From: a virus
DNA: 64,000 nucleotides
Strand: one strand, 5' to 3'
IMG/VR virus record: IMGVR_UViG_3300037247_001890
Span: 62,001-126,000 of that record
Shown: piece after piece, positions 8,301 through 15,485 of the stretch
Position numbering within the stretch: the first letter of the stretch is position 1
How the letters are laid out: each line of letters begins with the position of its first letter
Position numbers and translations under genes: made by a program
The notes under the pieces: model-generated
Seen by the model: only the letters and a program-made list of their open reading frames with translations
What the model was told of the DNA's origin: nothing
Database searches by the model: none

Positions 8301-11300
8301 CCCTGGCGTCTTTTATTTCCCCACCAGACAGTTTAGCAAGCTGCTTATCAGTAAATGGTGATGTAAGTAGATAATTACCGTTTTTAGTTACGTTTACACC
8401 AGCATTTTGTAAATGAGCTACAAGCTTATCAAATACAAAATTTGTTTTAGGAGTTGGCAATGGAAGTCCAACTTGTAATGCTTGCCATATTTCGTCATTC
8501 TTTTGACCTTTTATCAATGTTGCATCACGTAGATTTTTTGTAGCTCCATGTGCTATCATAGCATACATTGTCATTGGATCAATACTTTGACCACCAGTTT
8601 TTCCGGCTGCAGGCTGTAAATTCAAATCATACGAACTACGTTCTCGGGCTTTGTGTTTTTTTTCAACATCATGCATTAAACGTAAGATATATTGATTACC
8701 CGTGAAGATTTTATTTTCGAATGGTTTCCCATCTTTTCCGTCAAAAAGCTGTTCTTCTACCTCAATTTTCTCTTGTTTTAATTTAGCAGTTATATCGGCT
8801 AAAGAATTCTCTCCACTAAAATTTTTTACTATATATTTTTTACCAACTTTTTTGGCCCATTTACCAGCAGCAGTTTCAAGCAACTGACTGGGATTAATAC
8901 GGCCGGGCACACCGGCTGGGCTCATAATAAGATCTATACGTTTTCCGTCTTTATTATGTGGAGCATCACTATTAGGAATTATTTTTGTGATAATACCTTT
9001 ATTACCATATCTTCCAGATATTTTATCACCGACTACCATTGGATTTTCAACGACAATCCAGATATTTATACTTTTTCCTACACTTCTGACATATTTTACT
9101 ACACCTGTTTTATCTTGTGGCCACTCTAAACTTTTGTCGATGTGAGCAAGAAATGATGCTTTACCCATCTTTTTTACCATCATTTCAGTTAAAGTCATAT
9201 CACGTGGTTCCATATAAGAAATGAGGATATCACCTGATTCAACTTTTTCGCCTTCCTTTATAATTCCGTTTTCATCTAATTTAGAGAAATTTTTAGGGGT
9301 CAATTTATCAGGAAATATAATTCTAAATTTAGTTTTATCAGTCATACCATTTTTTGCTTGATACAAACTTTTTTTGACCATACTTGAAGAAGTGAATTTC
9401 TTAGCAAATGATTCAGTAACTACCACGCCATCTTCGAAATTAAAACCTTTCCATGGCATGTATGCCACATTGACATTTGATCCAACAGCCAGAATTGAGT
9501 TTCTTGAAAAATTATGATCAGCTAGGACTTGCCCCTTTGTAACTTTGTCCCCAACTTTTACCGAAGGTGTGGAGTGTAAGTAGGAATTTTGATTCAAAGG
9601 AAAATAATCATATAAACCAATTTTGACACTTTTTCCATTATTATTTTTTAATACTATATAATCTTTATCTATATATGTTATTTCGCCTGCTTGTTCTGCG
9701 TATGGTTGTAAATAAGAACCTGTGATGCCTTCCCACGTATTTTTATCATTAAAATGTGATTGAACAAGGGGTTCTTCACGATTAACAAGACTAACGGCTT
9801 GTGTCAACATTCGGGATCCCATACTAGCTCTGTTACCTTGGGTATTGGCTAAAAATGGAACTAGGTTGGATGTATAAGAGTATATACTGGCAGGATCGAT
9901 TAAAAAATATTCTACTTCACTTGGTTTGAATAGGGTTTGTTTTCCCTGATAATAACCTTTTACTACTCTGCCTTTTGGTTTTATGATTCCATTTACTATT
10001 TTATACTGATCAGGAAAACCTAATTTTATATTCCACACTTCCGCAGCCATCTTATCTTCATAGGACTTTGCTAAATGTTTTTCATCAACACTGGCACCAC
10101 TTTTCAATAAAGGTGTTAAAATATTTTTTTTCTTTTTTATAACTTCTGTAGCCAGTGGAAGTGTGATACCTACTTTGAAACTATCTGGTGTTGCAATCGG
10201 ATCTAAAAAACCTATGTGTGATGGATGAAGGTCACGTGCTTCGTTGGTGATTGCGTGTCTACTTTGAATACCTCCTGTACCCATGATAGTAGTCTTACGC
10301 CATTCATTTAACATTTCTAGGGGATTAGTTTGCGGCGTAGTCGAAGATAAATCAGCCTGTGGTCCAACAAAGAAATTTCTTATAGCATCACCATAATCGC
10401 TTGAACTAATTATTTCTCTTAATTTGTCTTTATTTTCTGAACTTCTGGCAATTCTGGCCACTATTTTTGGTGTATTTTTTTCAAAATATGCATTAAGTAG
10501 ATCATCGACTCCATACAGATCTTTAAAAGTTAAAGAATCTCTTTGATCTGGCTCCTCTTGACCTCTTCTTACTTTCAGAATTTTCTCTGAGGTTGCTAAT
10601 AAGGCTTCAGGTGTTACGCTTTCAAAACTTTTACCAAGGGTTAATTTGGTTGTGAATGGGCTAACTTTAGTATTATCAAAATATTCTTTTAAACCTTCTG
10701 CGGCTTTGTCGTAAGAAACTTCTTGATGTGTCAATTGCTTATAAAGATCAATTACTATTCTTTCTTGTTTTCCTATGGAGGTTCCTACATTTAATCTATA
10801 AACCTCTTCTCCCCAAGCCTTTTTCATTTCATTATCAGAAATGCCAAGAGCTTTCAAAATACCATATAGCTCATAATGTTTATTTTTTCTAGTAAGGAAA
10901 AAAATTCTTTTTTCTGGATCTAAATCCATTTCAAAGTTATAACCCTTTTCCAAATTAAATTGAGATACTATTTGTCCATTGTTTTTTACTCTTGTATAAA
11001 TTCCAGGTTTTAAGCGAAATTGATTCATTGTATGATATTCATTGCCATCTATGATAGTAGAAAATCTATTAGTCATCATTGGTATCGAACCAATTTTTAA
11101 TCTCGCAGAATCCAGAGTTTTGCCAGTCTCATTATCTATTAAACGCATAGTTGCATGTACAGGATAATCCCATGACTTGCCTGCTAGTTTTGCTTTTTTT
11201 TGATCTGGAAAATCGTCGGGAGTTATAGACTTATCAGCTACTTCTAGACTTTCTAATTCTATGGTTTTTTTGGAACCTTTAATTGGAAACTGAGATTTGA

Positions 11301-11376
11301 TCGAATTAGTAATAGAATTTCTAATTTCTTCATTTCTAATTTTAATGCTAAAAGCGTCTCTTACGCTATTTGCCAT
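5329..11376 (-). CDS. Fused beta-beta-prime DNA-directed RNA polymerase (2015 aa)
   Basis: This one polypeptide carries both large subunits of a multisubunit RNA polymerase. The beta half (about residues 1-1005) shows the protrusion (IDGNEYHTMNQFRLKPG), the fork region HPSHIGFLDPIATPDS (about 380-395), MPWKGFNFEDG, and catalytic VGDKISGRYGNKG (about 780) with both lysines. The beta-prime half shows PVMPAKFRPIYPL, VSGRSTVTVDP, RPVLLNRAPTLH and the catalytic NLDYDGD (about 1370), which keeps all three aspartates. It also has a trigger-loop segment GVRKG and the second zinc site CETPQGVCQKCYG (about 1730). It is far shorter than bacterial beta plus beta-prime (about 2750 residues): the join is direct, and the N-terminal beta-prime zinc finger is gone. 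No alpha or omega gene is visible in the window. Confidence 0.96.
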   Translation of the reverse strand: MANSVRDAFSIKIRNEEIRNSITNSIKSQFPIKGSKKTIELESLEVADKSITPDDFPDQKKAKLAGKSWDYPVHATMRLIDNETGKTLDSARLKIGSIPMMTNRFSTIIDGNEYHTMNQFRLKPGIYTRVKNNGQIVSQFNLEKGYNFEMDLDPEKRIFFLTRKNKHYELYGILKALGISDNEMKKAWGEEVYRLNVGTSIGKQERIVIDLYKQLTHQEVSYDKAAEGLKEYFDNTKVSPFTTKLTLGKSFESVTPEALLATSEKILKVRRGQEEPDQRDSLTFKDLYGVDDLLNAYFEKNTPKIVARIARSSENKDKLREIISSSDYGDAIRNFFVGPQADLSSTTPQTNPLEMLNEWRKTTIMGTGGIQSRHAITNEARDLHPSHIGFLDPIATPDSFKVGITLPLATEVIKKKKNILTPLLKSGASVDEKHLAKSYEDKMAAEVWNIKLGFPDQYKIVNGIIKPKGRVVKGYYQGKQTLFKPSEVEYFLIDPASIYSYTSNLVPFLANTQGNRASMGSRMLTQAVSLVNREEPLVQSHFNDKNTWEGITGSYLQPYAEQAGEITYIDKDYIVLKNNNGKSVKIGLYDYFPLNQNSYLHSTPSVKVGDKVTKGQVLADHNFSRNSILAVGSNVNVAYMPWKGFNFEDGVVVTESFAKKFTSSSMVKKSLYQAKNGMTDKTKFRIIFPDKLTPKNFSKLDENGIIKEGEKVESGDILISYMEPRDMTLTEMMVKKMGKASFLAHIDKSLEWPQDKTGVVKYVRSVGKSINIWIVVENPMVVGDKISGRYGNKGIITKIIPNSDAPHNKDGKRIDLIMSPAGVPGRINPSQLLETAAGKWAKKVGKKYIVKNFSGENSLADITAKLKQEKIEVEEQLFDGKDGKPFENKIFTGNQYILRLMHDVEKKHKARERSSYDLNLQPAAGKTGGQSIDPMTMYAMIAHGATKNLRDATLIKGQKNDEIWQALQVGLPLPTPKTNFVFDKLVAHLQNAGVNVTKNGNYLLTSPFTDKQLAKLSGGEIKDARDVLRGKNLAPIKGGLFDPDVVGGMQGSKWSHINLNTKMPHPIFEDAIIKITGLTRPKFDEIMNETYSEDGVTGNKLIQKKLNEINLKSEIKKTKAELKEAPKSKRNLLNKKYKHLEALKTFGFKPTDLMISKFPVMPAKFRPIYPLPSGDLQVSPINHHYTRIAQTAYAIKTNKDLGFDEELSRTARKDMYRILKEAVGLQEPLHQQMKRSAGIVKTIAGSVPKEGFAQRSVWTKRQDVSGRSTVTVDPSLGLDQAGIPVEMAKVIYRPFIIKEMLQMGFKPLEALENIKDNGIGSRKALLKVMENRPVLLNRAPTLHKHGIQAFKPILVDGKDIKTNPLINAGFNLDYDGDAMAVHVPVTNEAVDEAWGMLPSKNVFKAGDNSVVHAISKDYQLGLYYLTVPGKDTKKRFKTVVDAENAGIGMTDVFSLNGKKTTIGIQLVNSILPKQFRDYDNLFDSRKVNSILEKIAYETPENFDQVISGLKDLGNRYGHLRGSTVSINDLQVDHSIRENILEKWKSTLGPNSSDEKKIEAYKNAKVELKKELYKKYSDSNKFYEWLKSGALKSEEGVIQMIGMPGILQDTKGNEIPIPITKSYGEGLDSFDYWNSIYGVRKGTIDRAVNTQESGELNKRLLANTRKLLVIEEDCGTNDGIEFDITDKNILDRTSALDIEGIVEAAQLITLDIQQKLKKAKMNIVVVRSPLTCETPQGVCQKCYGLMPGGDFAPIGTNVGVLDGQAISERSTQLTMRTFHTGGAVDSGGSALAGFKRLEQIFKVPETVPNKATLAQTDGQIESIKESPIGGKDILINGITHYVPLNLEPTVKRYQSVIKGDKISTGVIKPQELAELKSFKYAQREMVKELDNIYENKFFQKTFETAIRGVTDNAEILDPGDTDLLIGDKISASYIKKKNKALIRDNKTPAQFNEYFKSIEMLTDDGQDWLDRLSNVHLKNTIKDMASTRMASNIHGHNPLPAYMYGLEFAKDPRYTY

Positions 11377-11424
11377 CTACATTTATCCTTATTTTTTGGA
11401 ATAAGATGATTGTGTACTATTCTA

Positions 11425-11453
11425 AATATACTGAAGAAGGTACATGAAATCAA
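11425..11453 (-). promoter_or_regulatory. Sigma70-like promoter for the RNA polymerase gene
   Basis: Read on the minus strand there is TTGATT (11448-11453), a 17-base spacer and TATATT (11425-11430). This would place the start of transcription about 40 bases before the ATG at 11376. An AAGGA ribosome site follows near 11386-11392. The spacing and hexamers are close to the host sigma70 consensus, which suits early expression by the host enzyme. Confidence 0.5.
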
Positions 11454-11504
11454 GTATTATCTACTTTTACCCTCCTAACAATGGAATATATTGCCTAACA
11501 AAAT

Positions 11505-11690
11505 ATTCGCCCCAAGGAAACAAACAGATAATGCTATAACGGGGAGTGAAAACCGTAGAAGGTCTTCAAAGAAGACCGTACCAAAAAATATAAACTGCCA
11601 AAGTTCCGTTAATCACAAGGTGCTGACCAAAAGATAAAAACAGTTTAATGGGGTCTTTTGATAATCAAAAGACCCTTTTATTTTTTTATT
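11505..11690 (+). ncRNA. Candidate structured RNA or leader upstream of the MoxR operon
   Basis: The 340-base gap between the polymerase gene and the next plus-strand gene has no ORF but contains several pairings. GGTCTTC/GAAGACC at 11561-11577 has a 3-base loop. AAACTG (11592-11597) pairs with CAGTTT (11641-11646). AACGG (about 11539) can pair with CCGTT (about 11606). The series ends in a perfect terminator at 11651. A terminator here, 28 bases ahead of an ATG, implies either a separate small RNA or an attenuating leader. I do not recognise a known RNA family. Confidence 0.4.
11651..11688 (+). terminator. Strong rho-independent terminator
   Basis: GGGTCTTTTGA (11651-11661) and its exact complement (11665-11675) form an 11-bp perfect stem with a TAA loop, followed by a long T-tract. 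It lies between the intergenic RNA and the gene at 11716. Confidence 0.85.
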
Positions 11691-11715
11691 AAAAGTAGGA
11701 GTTGATAATCTAAAA

Positions 11716-12312
11716 ATGTTATGTAGCTATTGTCAGCAAGTAGAGCTGACTCTCGAAGAAGCCAAGTCCGCAAAAAAAGGATGCATGTTTTGTGCAATAG
11801 ACACATCAATAACAATGGCGCGGGCAACTGGACTTAAGGTAGCAATGCCAAAACCGATCGAATATGGACGTACACAACAAGAATATGACGACTATATGCG
11901 AAGAATAAGTAAAAAGGCATCTCATACCGATTTGAAACAAAAGATGCAAGATGCAGCTGATACTCTTGAGCCACCCGGCCAAGATACAGACACAGATACA
12001 AAACAAAAACAATACGTACAAAGACCCGGACAACCATATGACTTTTCGAATGATCACATAGGGCAATTATTAAAAGATTTTGATCCAAATGATCCTCCTC
12101 ACGAATATGAAGAAATGCTAAGTGATGATTTTTTTATTAAAGCATCAGTGCCAGGTCCATTAAATGATAAAATGGATGCAATGATCGCTAAAGAGATCAA
12201 AAGATTATTTACAACAATTGTTTATTTAAAAACTCAAGGATCAGCGTGGGAAAGATATTTCCGTGATCCTGAGGAACCAACTGGACCACAAGGCGTGTTT
12301 CCACCGACGTAA
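11716..12312 (+). CDS. Hypothetical protein with N-terminal CxxC zinc motif, MoxR-operon partner
   Basis: The 198-residue protein opens with CSYC near residues 3-6 and CMFC near 23-26, a probable treble-clef or ribbon-type zinc site. The centre is acidic, Thr/Asp/Gln-rich and likely disordered, and the C-terminal third is helical. A TAGGAG ribosome site precedes the ATG. It lies 11 bases before the MoxR ATPase gene and so is probably a co-expressed third component of that pair. No function can be assigned from sequence alone. Confidence 0.65.
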   Translation: MLCSYCQQVELTLEEAKSAKKGCMFCAIDTSITMARATGLKVAMPKPIEYGRTQQEYDDYMRRISKKASHTDLKQKMQDAADTLEPPGQDTDTDTKQKQYVQRPGQPYDFSNDHIGQLLKDFDPNDPPHEYEEMLSDDFFIKASVPGPLNDKMDAMIAKEIKRLFTTIVYLKTQGSAWERYFRDPEEPTGPQGVFPPT

Positions 12313-12323
12313 AGGAGAATTAA

Positions 12324-13481
12324 TTGAACGAATTACGCGACAGAATTCTGTCTGTTCGCCAAGAACTCAACGGAATCACCGTTGAAAGAACCGAAGAAAC
12401 ACACGGGCTTATTACTGCTGTATTAACTAACCTTAATATTTTATTTTTAGGTCCTCCTGGGGTAGCAAAATCATTGCTTGCTTCCAGATTTATCAAACAC
12501 ATACAGGGTGGAAAATATTTCCATCGACTTTTGACAGCTTATTCTACTCCAGAAGAGTTGTTTGGACCGTTCTCTATGAGAGAGCTTAAGAATGATAAAT
12601 ACTTAAGGGTAATTGAAGGAATGCTTCCTGAAGCTCACATTGCTGTAATCGACGAGGTTTTTAAAGCAAACGCAGGTATTTTAAACAGTTTGCTTGAATT
12701 ATTGAATGAGCGAGAATTTTCGAATGGCAGGGAAAGAATCAAAGTTCCTTTGCTTACAGTGATTGGCGCGTCGAATGAAATACCAGAAAATGATGAGGGT
12801 TTAGGAGCAGTATACGACAGATTTCATTTGAAGTATCTTACCGAACCTATTCGTGAGCCAGGAAATTTCATGAAGATGCTCGAAATGCCTAATCCTGAAG
12901 ATTTACCTGATCCTGAAGTTACCATAACATTAGATGAACTAGCAGAAACACGAAAATTGGTAAAACAGGTGGCAATTCCAGATGGTGTAATACAAAAATT
13001 GACAAAACTTCGCCATGAACTTACGATTGGCGGCTATATAGTCACTGACAGAACATATAAAGCTTCCATGAAGGTATTAAAAGCAGAAGCATGGCTAAAA
13101 GGTAGAGATATCATTGAAGAAGATGACATGGACGTTTTACGTCATATGTTCTGGGCTGATCCTACGAAAGCACGCGGCGTATATCTGAAAATTTTGGAAA
13201 TGGTTAATCCTGAGAAAAACCTTATCTTGGAAAAATACGAAGAATGTATGCGTATTACGAAAGATGTTTTTGCAGAAAAAGATCCAAAAGTTCAGATGGA
13301 AAATGGTATCGAAGCTGCATCAAAACTAAAGCAGGCTAAATCCGATATCAATAAGCTGATGAAAGAAATGATGAAGAAACAAAAAAACGTCGATGAAATA
13401 AAAACTATGCTTGTCGATATAGATGAGCAAGTTAAAAAGATTTTCGTTGACGCATGCAATATTAAATTGGATGAGGTTTAA
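12324..13481 (+). CDS. MoxR-family AAA+ ATPase (RavA-like)
   Basis: This AAA+ ATPase is expected to form a hexamer that remodels a partner using ATP. Walker A is GPPGVAKS (residues 43-50), Walker B is AVIDE (107-111), sensor 1 is GASN (148-151), and an arginine finger candidate is R166 in YDRFHLKYL. The C-terminal helical lid and a coiled coil (about 300-360) follow. The start is TTG at 12324, supported by AAAGGAG 7 bases upstream. The downstream VWA gene overlaps it (TAATG), the classic MoxR-VWA arrangement as in RavA-ViaA. The phage role is unknown; assembly, metal loading or conflict functions are all possible. Confidence 0.9.
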   Translation: MNELRDRILSVRQELNGITVERTEETHGLITAVLTNLNILFLGPPGVAKSLLASRFIKHIQGGKYFHRLLTAYSTPEELFGPFSMRELKNDKYLRVIEGMLPEAHIAVIDEVFKANAGILNSLLELLNEREFSNGRERIKVPLLTVIGASNEIPENDEGLGAVYDRFHLKYLTEPIREPGNFMKMLEMPNPEDLPDPEVTITLDELAETRKLVKQVAIPDGVIQKLTKLRHELTIGGYIVTDRTYKASMKVLKAEAWLKGRDIIEEDDMDVLRHMFWADPTKARGVYLKILEMVNPEKNLILEKYEECMRITKDVFAEKDPKVQMENGIEAASKLKQAKSDINKLMKEMMKKQKNVDEIKTMLVDIDEQVKKIFVDACNIKLDEV

Positions 13482-15049
13482 TGTCTTACAGACAAATAGG
13501 GAAGACTCCCCTTAGTAATAGAAAGAAAGTCACAGACGACATTCATAATTCTAAGCATTCGATAAAGCATGATAAGTTTGATTTGGAAGCTTTTGAGAGA
13601 ACATTAACACAAAGCAAAGTACTTACAGAAAACCGGCGTGCTGGTAAAAAAGAATACAAAGAATTCGCAGAACTCTTACAAGACACATTCTCAGCCTTAT
13701 TCAAATATAATCCGGAACTTTTAAAAGATTACATGATGAATCCGGAATTTTTGCTAAATCGAGAAATAATGAAACAAGTGTTTGAAGCTCCAAAATACAA
13801 GGAGCTTCGAGCACTGACAAGACTTGATGAAGTAAATGCAACTATAGGTACTGAGATTCTTTCTGATGAATTAAAAGAATTTGTAAAGCAGATAAAAGAA
13901 CAACAAGCAGCTTTACAAAAACTTATGGAAGCGATGGAGAAAGAAGCACAAGCACAAGCTGCTGAAAAGAAAGACGAAGAAGGAGAAGGGGAAGAGGTTG
14001 GATCAGCTAAGATATCTGAGCGTTTGTCTCTTAAAGAAGCAAAAAAGAGATTGGAAGAAGCGCGAAAAGATTTCCAAGATTCAGTAGAGAAAAAAGAATT
14101 TCAGCAAAATGTGCATGGTCTGGTAAGTCAAGCACAAAATGTTACTCAAGAAACGAATGACTTTATTGAGGCGTGGGGTTTGGGCAGTGATAATAACTAT
14201 AATAAAAGATCTTATAAAGAAAAGATGGATCTTTTGCACAGATTGCGTAATTCTCCCAAACTTCGTATGATAGCCAAGTTGGCAGGCCGCTATAAAAAGA
14301 TAGCGATGCAACGGCAACACCAAAAAATAAAGAAGGGAACAAACGAGATTTATTCCATTAAACAAGGGAAAGATCTTGGCAAAGTACTACCTTCTGAGTT
14401 AATGAAGCTCAGTGATCCTGTGACTGAAACATTATTTTTTAAAGATTACGTTGAAGGAAAAATTCTTCAATATGAAACAAGAAGTAAAGCTAAGCAAGTC
14501 AAAGGCCCCATTGTAGTAGCAATGGATGAATCATATTCAATGGATGGTCAACCAGAAATATGGGCTAAGGCCGTAGCATTGGGTATACTTGAAATAGCGA
14601 TTGCACAAAAGCGAGATTTCGCAGCAATTCACTTTTCAGGTGATGACAACCCAAAGAGACTGAAAGTAGATTACTTCTACAAAGAACAACCATACAACAT
14701 CGAAAAGATTCTCGAGTTCGCCGAATATTTTGACGGCGGGGGAACTTTTTTCGAAGCACCTCTTGCGAGAGCAAGGACGATAATCAGCGAACACGCGAAA
14801 TTTACGACCGCTGACTTGATATTTATTACGGATGGTGAAGCCCCTATTGGGGATAAATTCCGTGATAAATTCAATGAATGGGTGAAAGAGAGTAAAGTTT
14901 CCATATATTCGATCTTGATCAACCAGGGAGGATATTCTTCGACAGCATCACTTAAAGAATTCACAAAGAAAGAGAATATCTTCAAATTAACAGAGTTATC
15001 GCAAGACGATCAAGATACTCTCGCGATCACCATATTCGATTCGATATAA
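13481..15049 (+). CDS. VWA-domain protein, ViaA-like partner of MoxR
   Basis: The 522-residue protein has a long helical, charged N-terminal part (coiled coil about residues 130-230, very rich in E, K and A). A C-terminal von Willebrand factor A domain follows, starting near residue 340. The MIDAS motif DESYS (DxSxS) at about 348-352 is intact, with a later FITDGEAP strand that fits the metal-site aspartate. The domain order and size match ViaA-type proteins coupled to RavA. Translation is coupled to the MoxR gene through a TAATG overlap with GAGGT before it. It is followed by the structured RNA and reverse transcriptase. Confidence 0.88.
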   Translation: MSYRQIGKTPLSNRKKVTDDIHNSKHSIKHDKFDLEAFERTLTQSKVLTENRRAGKKEYKEFAELLQDTFSALFKYNPELLKDYMMNPEFLLNREIMKQVFEAPKYKELRALTRLDEVNATIGTEILSDELKEFVKQIKEQQAALQKLMEAMEKEAQAQAAEKKDEEGEGEEVGSAKISERLSLKEAKKRLEEARKDFQDSVEKKEFQQNVHGLVSQAQNVTQETNDFIEAWGLGSDNNYNKRSYKEKMDLLHRLRNSPKLRMIAKLAGRYKKIAMQRQHQKIKKGTNEIYSIKQGKDLGKVLPSELMKLSDPVTETLFFKDYVEGKILQYETRSKAKQVKGPIVVAMDESYSMDGQPEIWAKAVALGILEIAIAQKRDFAAIHFSGDDNPKRLKVDYFYKEQPYNIEKILEFAEYFDGGGTFFEAPLARARTIISEHAKFTTADLIFITDGEAPIGDKFRDKFNEWVKESKVSIYSILINQGGYSSTASLKEFTKKENIFKLTELSQDDQDTLAITIFDSI

Positions 15050-15085
15050 CAACTGTTATTCGATAAATGATGATAGCAGAAAATT

Positions 15086-15460
15086 CAGAATTAGGGAGGG
15101 CGTTTGAGTCCTCCTTATTTCTGTAAGTTTGTTGCAACGACAAATAATCTGACGTATGTAAGTGGCACAATGATACTGACTGATCTCTACCTTGAGACAA
15201 GTGCTATTATAAAAAAAATTAACTATAGATTCCTGCCTCCACGCGTTTGATGCAACGTCAAACACTTATGATGAAATTAGGACGCATAACGAGCAGAAGG
15301 CGTCATTGTATAGGAAATTTTAGCCTTTCCAGTAGGTCCCTTCGGGGACTGAATGATGAAGCGTCATTCGCTTTACAATAAAAAATAAGAGGGCAGCAAG
15401 TTTTCCCTCTTATAGTGGAAAGCACCCCGTGTCCTTTTATAAGGCGCGGGGTTTTATTTA
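15086..15460 (+). ncRNA. Candidate retron-type structured RNA (msr/msd region)
   Basis: The 436-base space before the reverse transcriptase has no ORF but is packed with hairpins. There is a 13-bp stem at 15086-15123. Two hairpins share the same 7-base loop TGCAACG (15128-15144 and 15245-15263). GACGC/GCGTC pairs at 15281-15304. A three-hairpin cluster closed by ATTGTA (15305) and TACAAT (15374) contains a UUCG tetraloop at 15336-15349 and GAATGA/TCATTC at 15351-15369. A 9-bp stem lies at 15385-15413, and a terminator at 15424 ends the block. Retron RNAs lie just upstream of their reverse transcriptase, so this is the best candidate. I could not fix the a1/a2 repeats or the branching G. Confidence 0.5.
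15424..15460 (+). terminator. Terminator at the end of the structured RNA
   Basis: ACCCCG (15424-15429) pairs with CGGGGT (15447-15452). The stem continues through a CCTT/AAGG segment with one bulged T, capped by a TTAT loop and followed by TTTTATTTATT. It lies 25 bases before the reverse transcriptase start, so the enzyme needs read-through or its own initiation. Confidence 0.75.
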
Positions 15461-15485
15461 TTCAATTAGTATATAAAAGAAAAAA

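Noticed and set aside
6245-8887. Several plus-strand open frames of 60-166 codons opposite the polymerase gene
   Set aside because: They are antisense to a strongly conserved coding sequence, have no ribosome sites and are hydrophobic, as expected from complementing this codon usage.
11806-12088. Two overlapping minus-strand frames opposite the gene at 11716
   Set aside because: They overlap each other and the plus-strand gene, and the plus-strand gene has a good ribosome site and operon context.
15236-15380. tRNA or tmRNA within the folded region before the RT
   Set aside because: No acceptor stem with CCA-type end, anticodon arm or T-loop GTTCGAAT pattern could be assembled; the UUCG hairpin is not a T arm.
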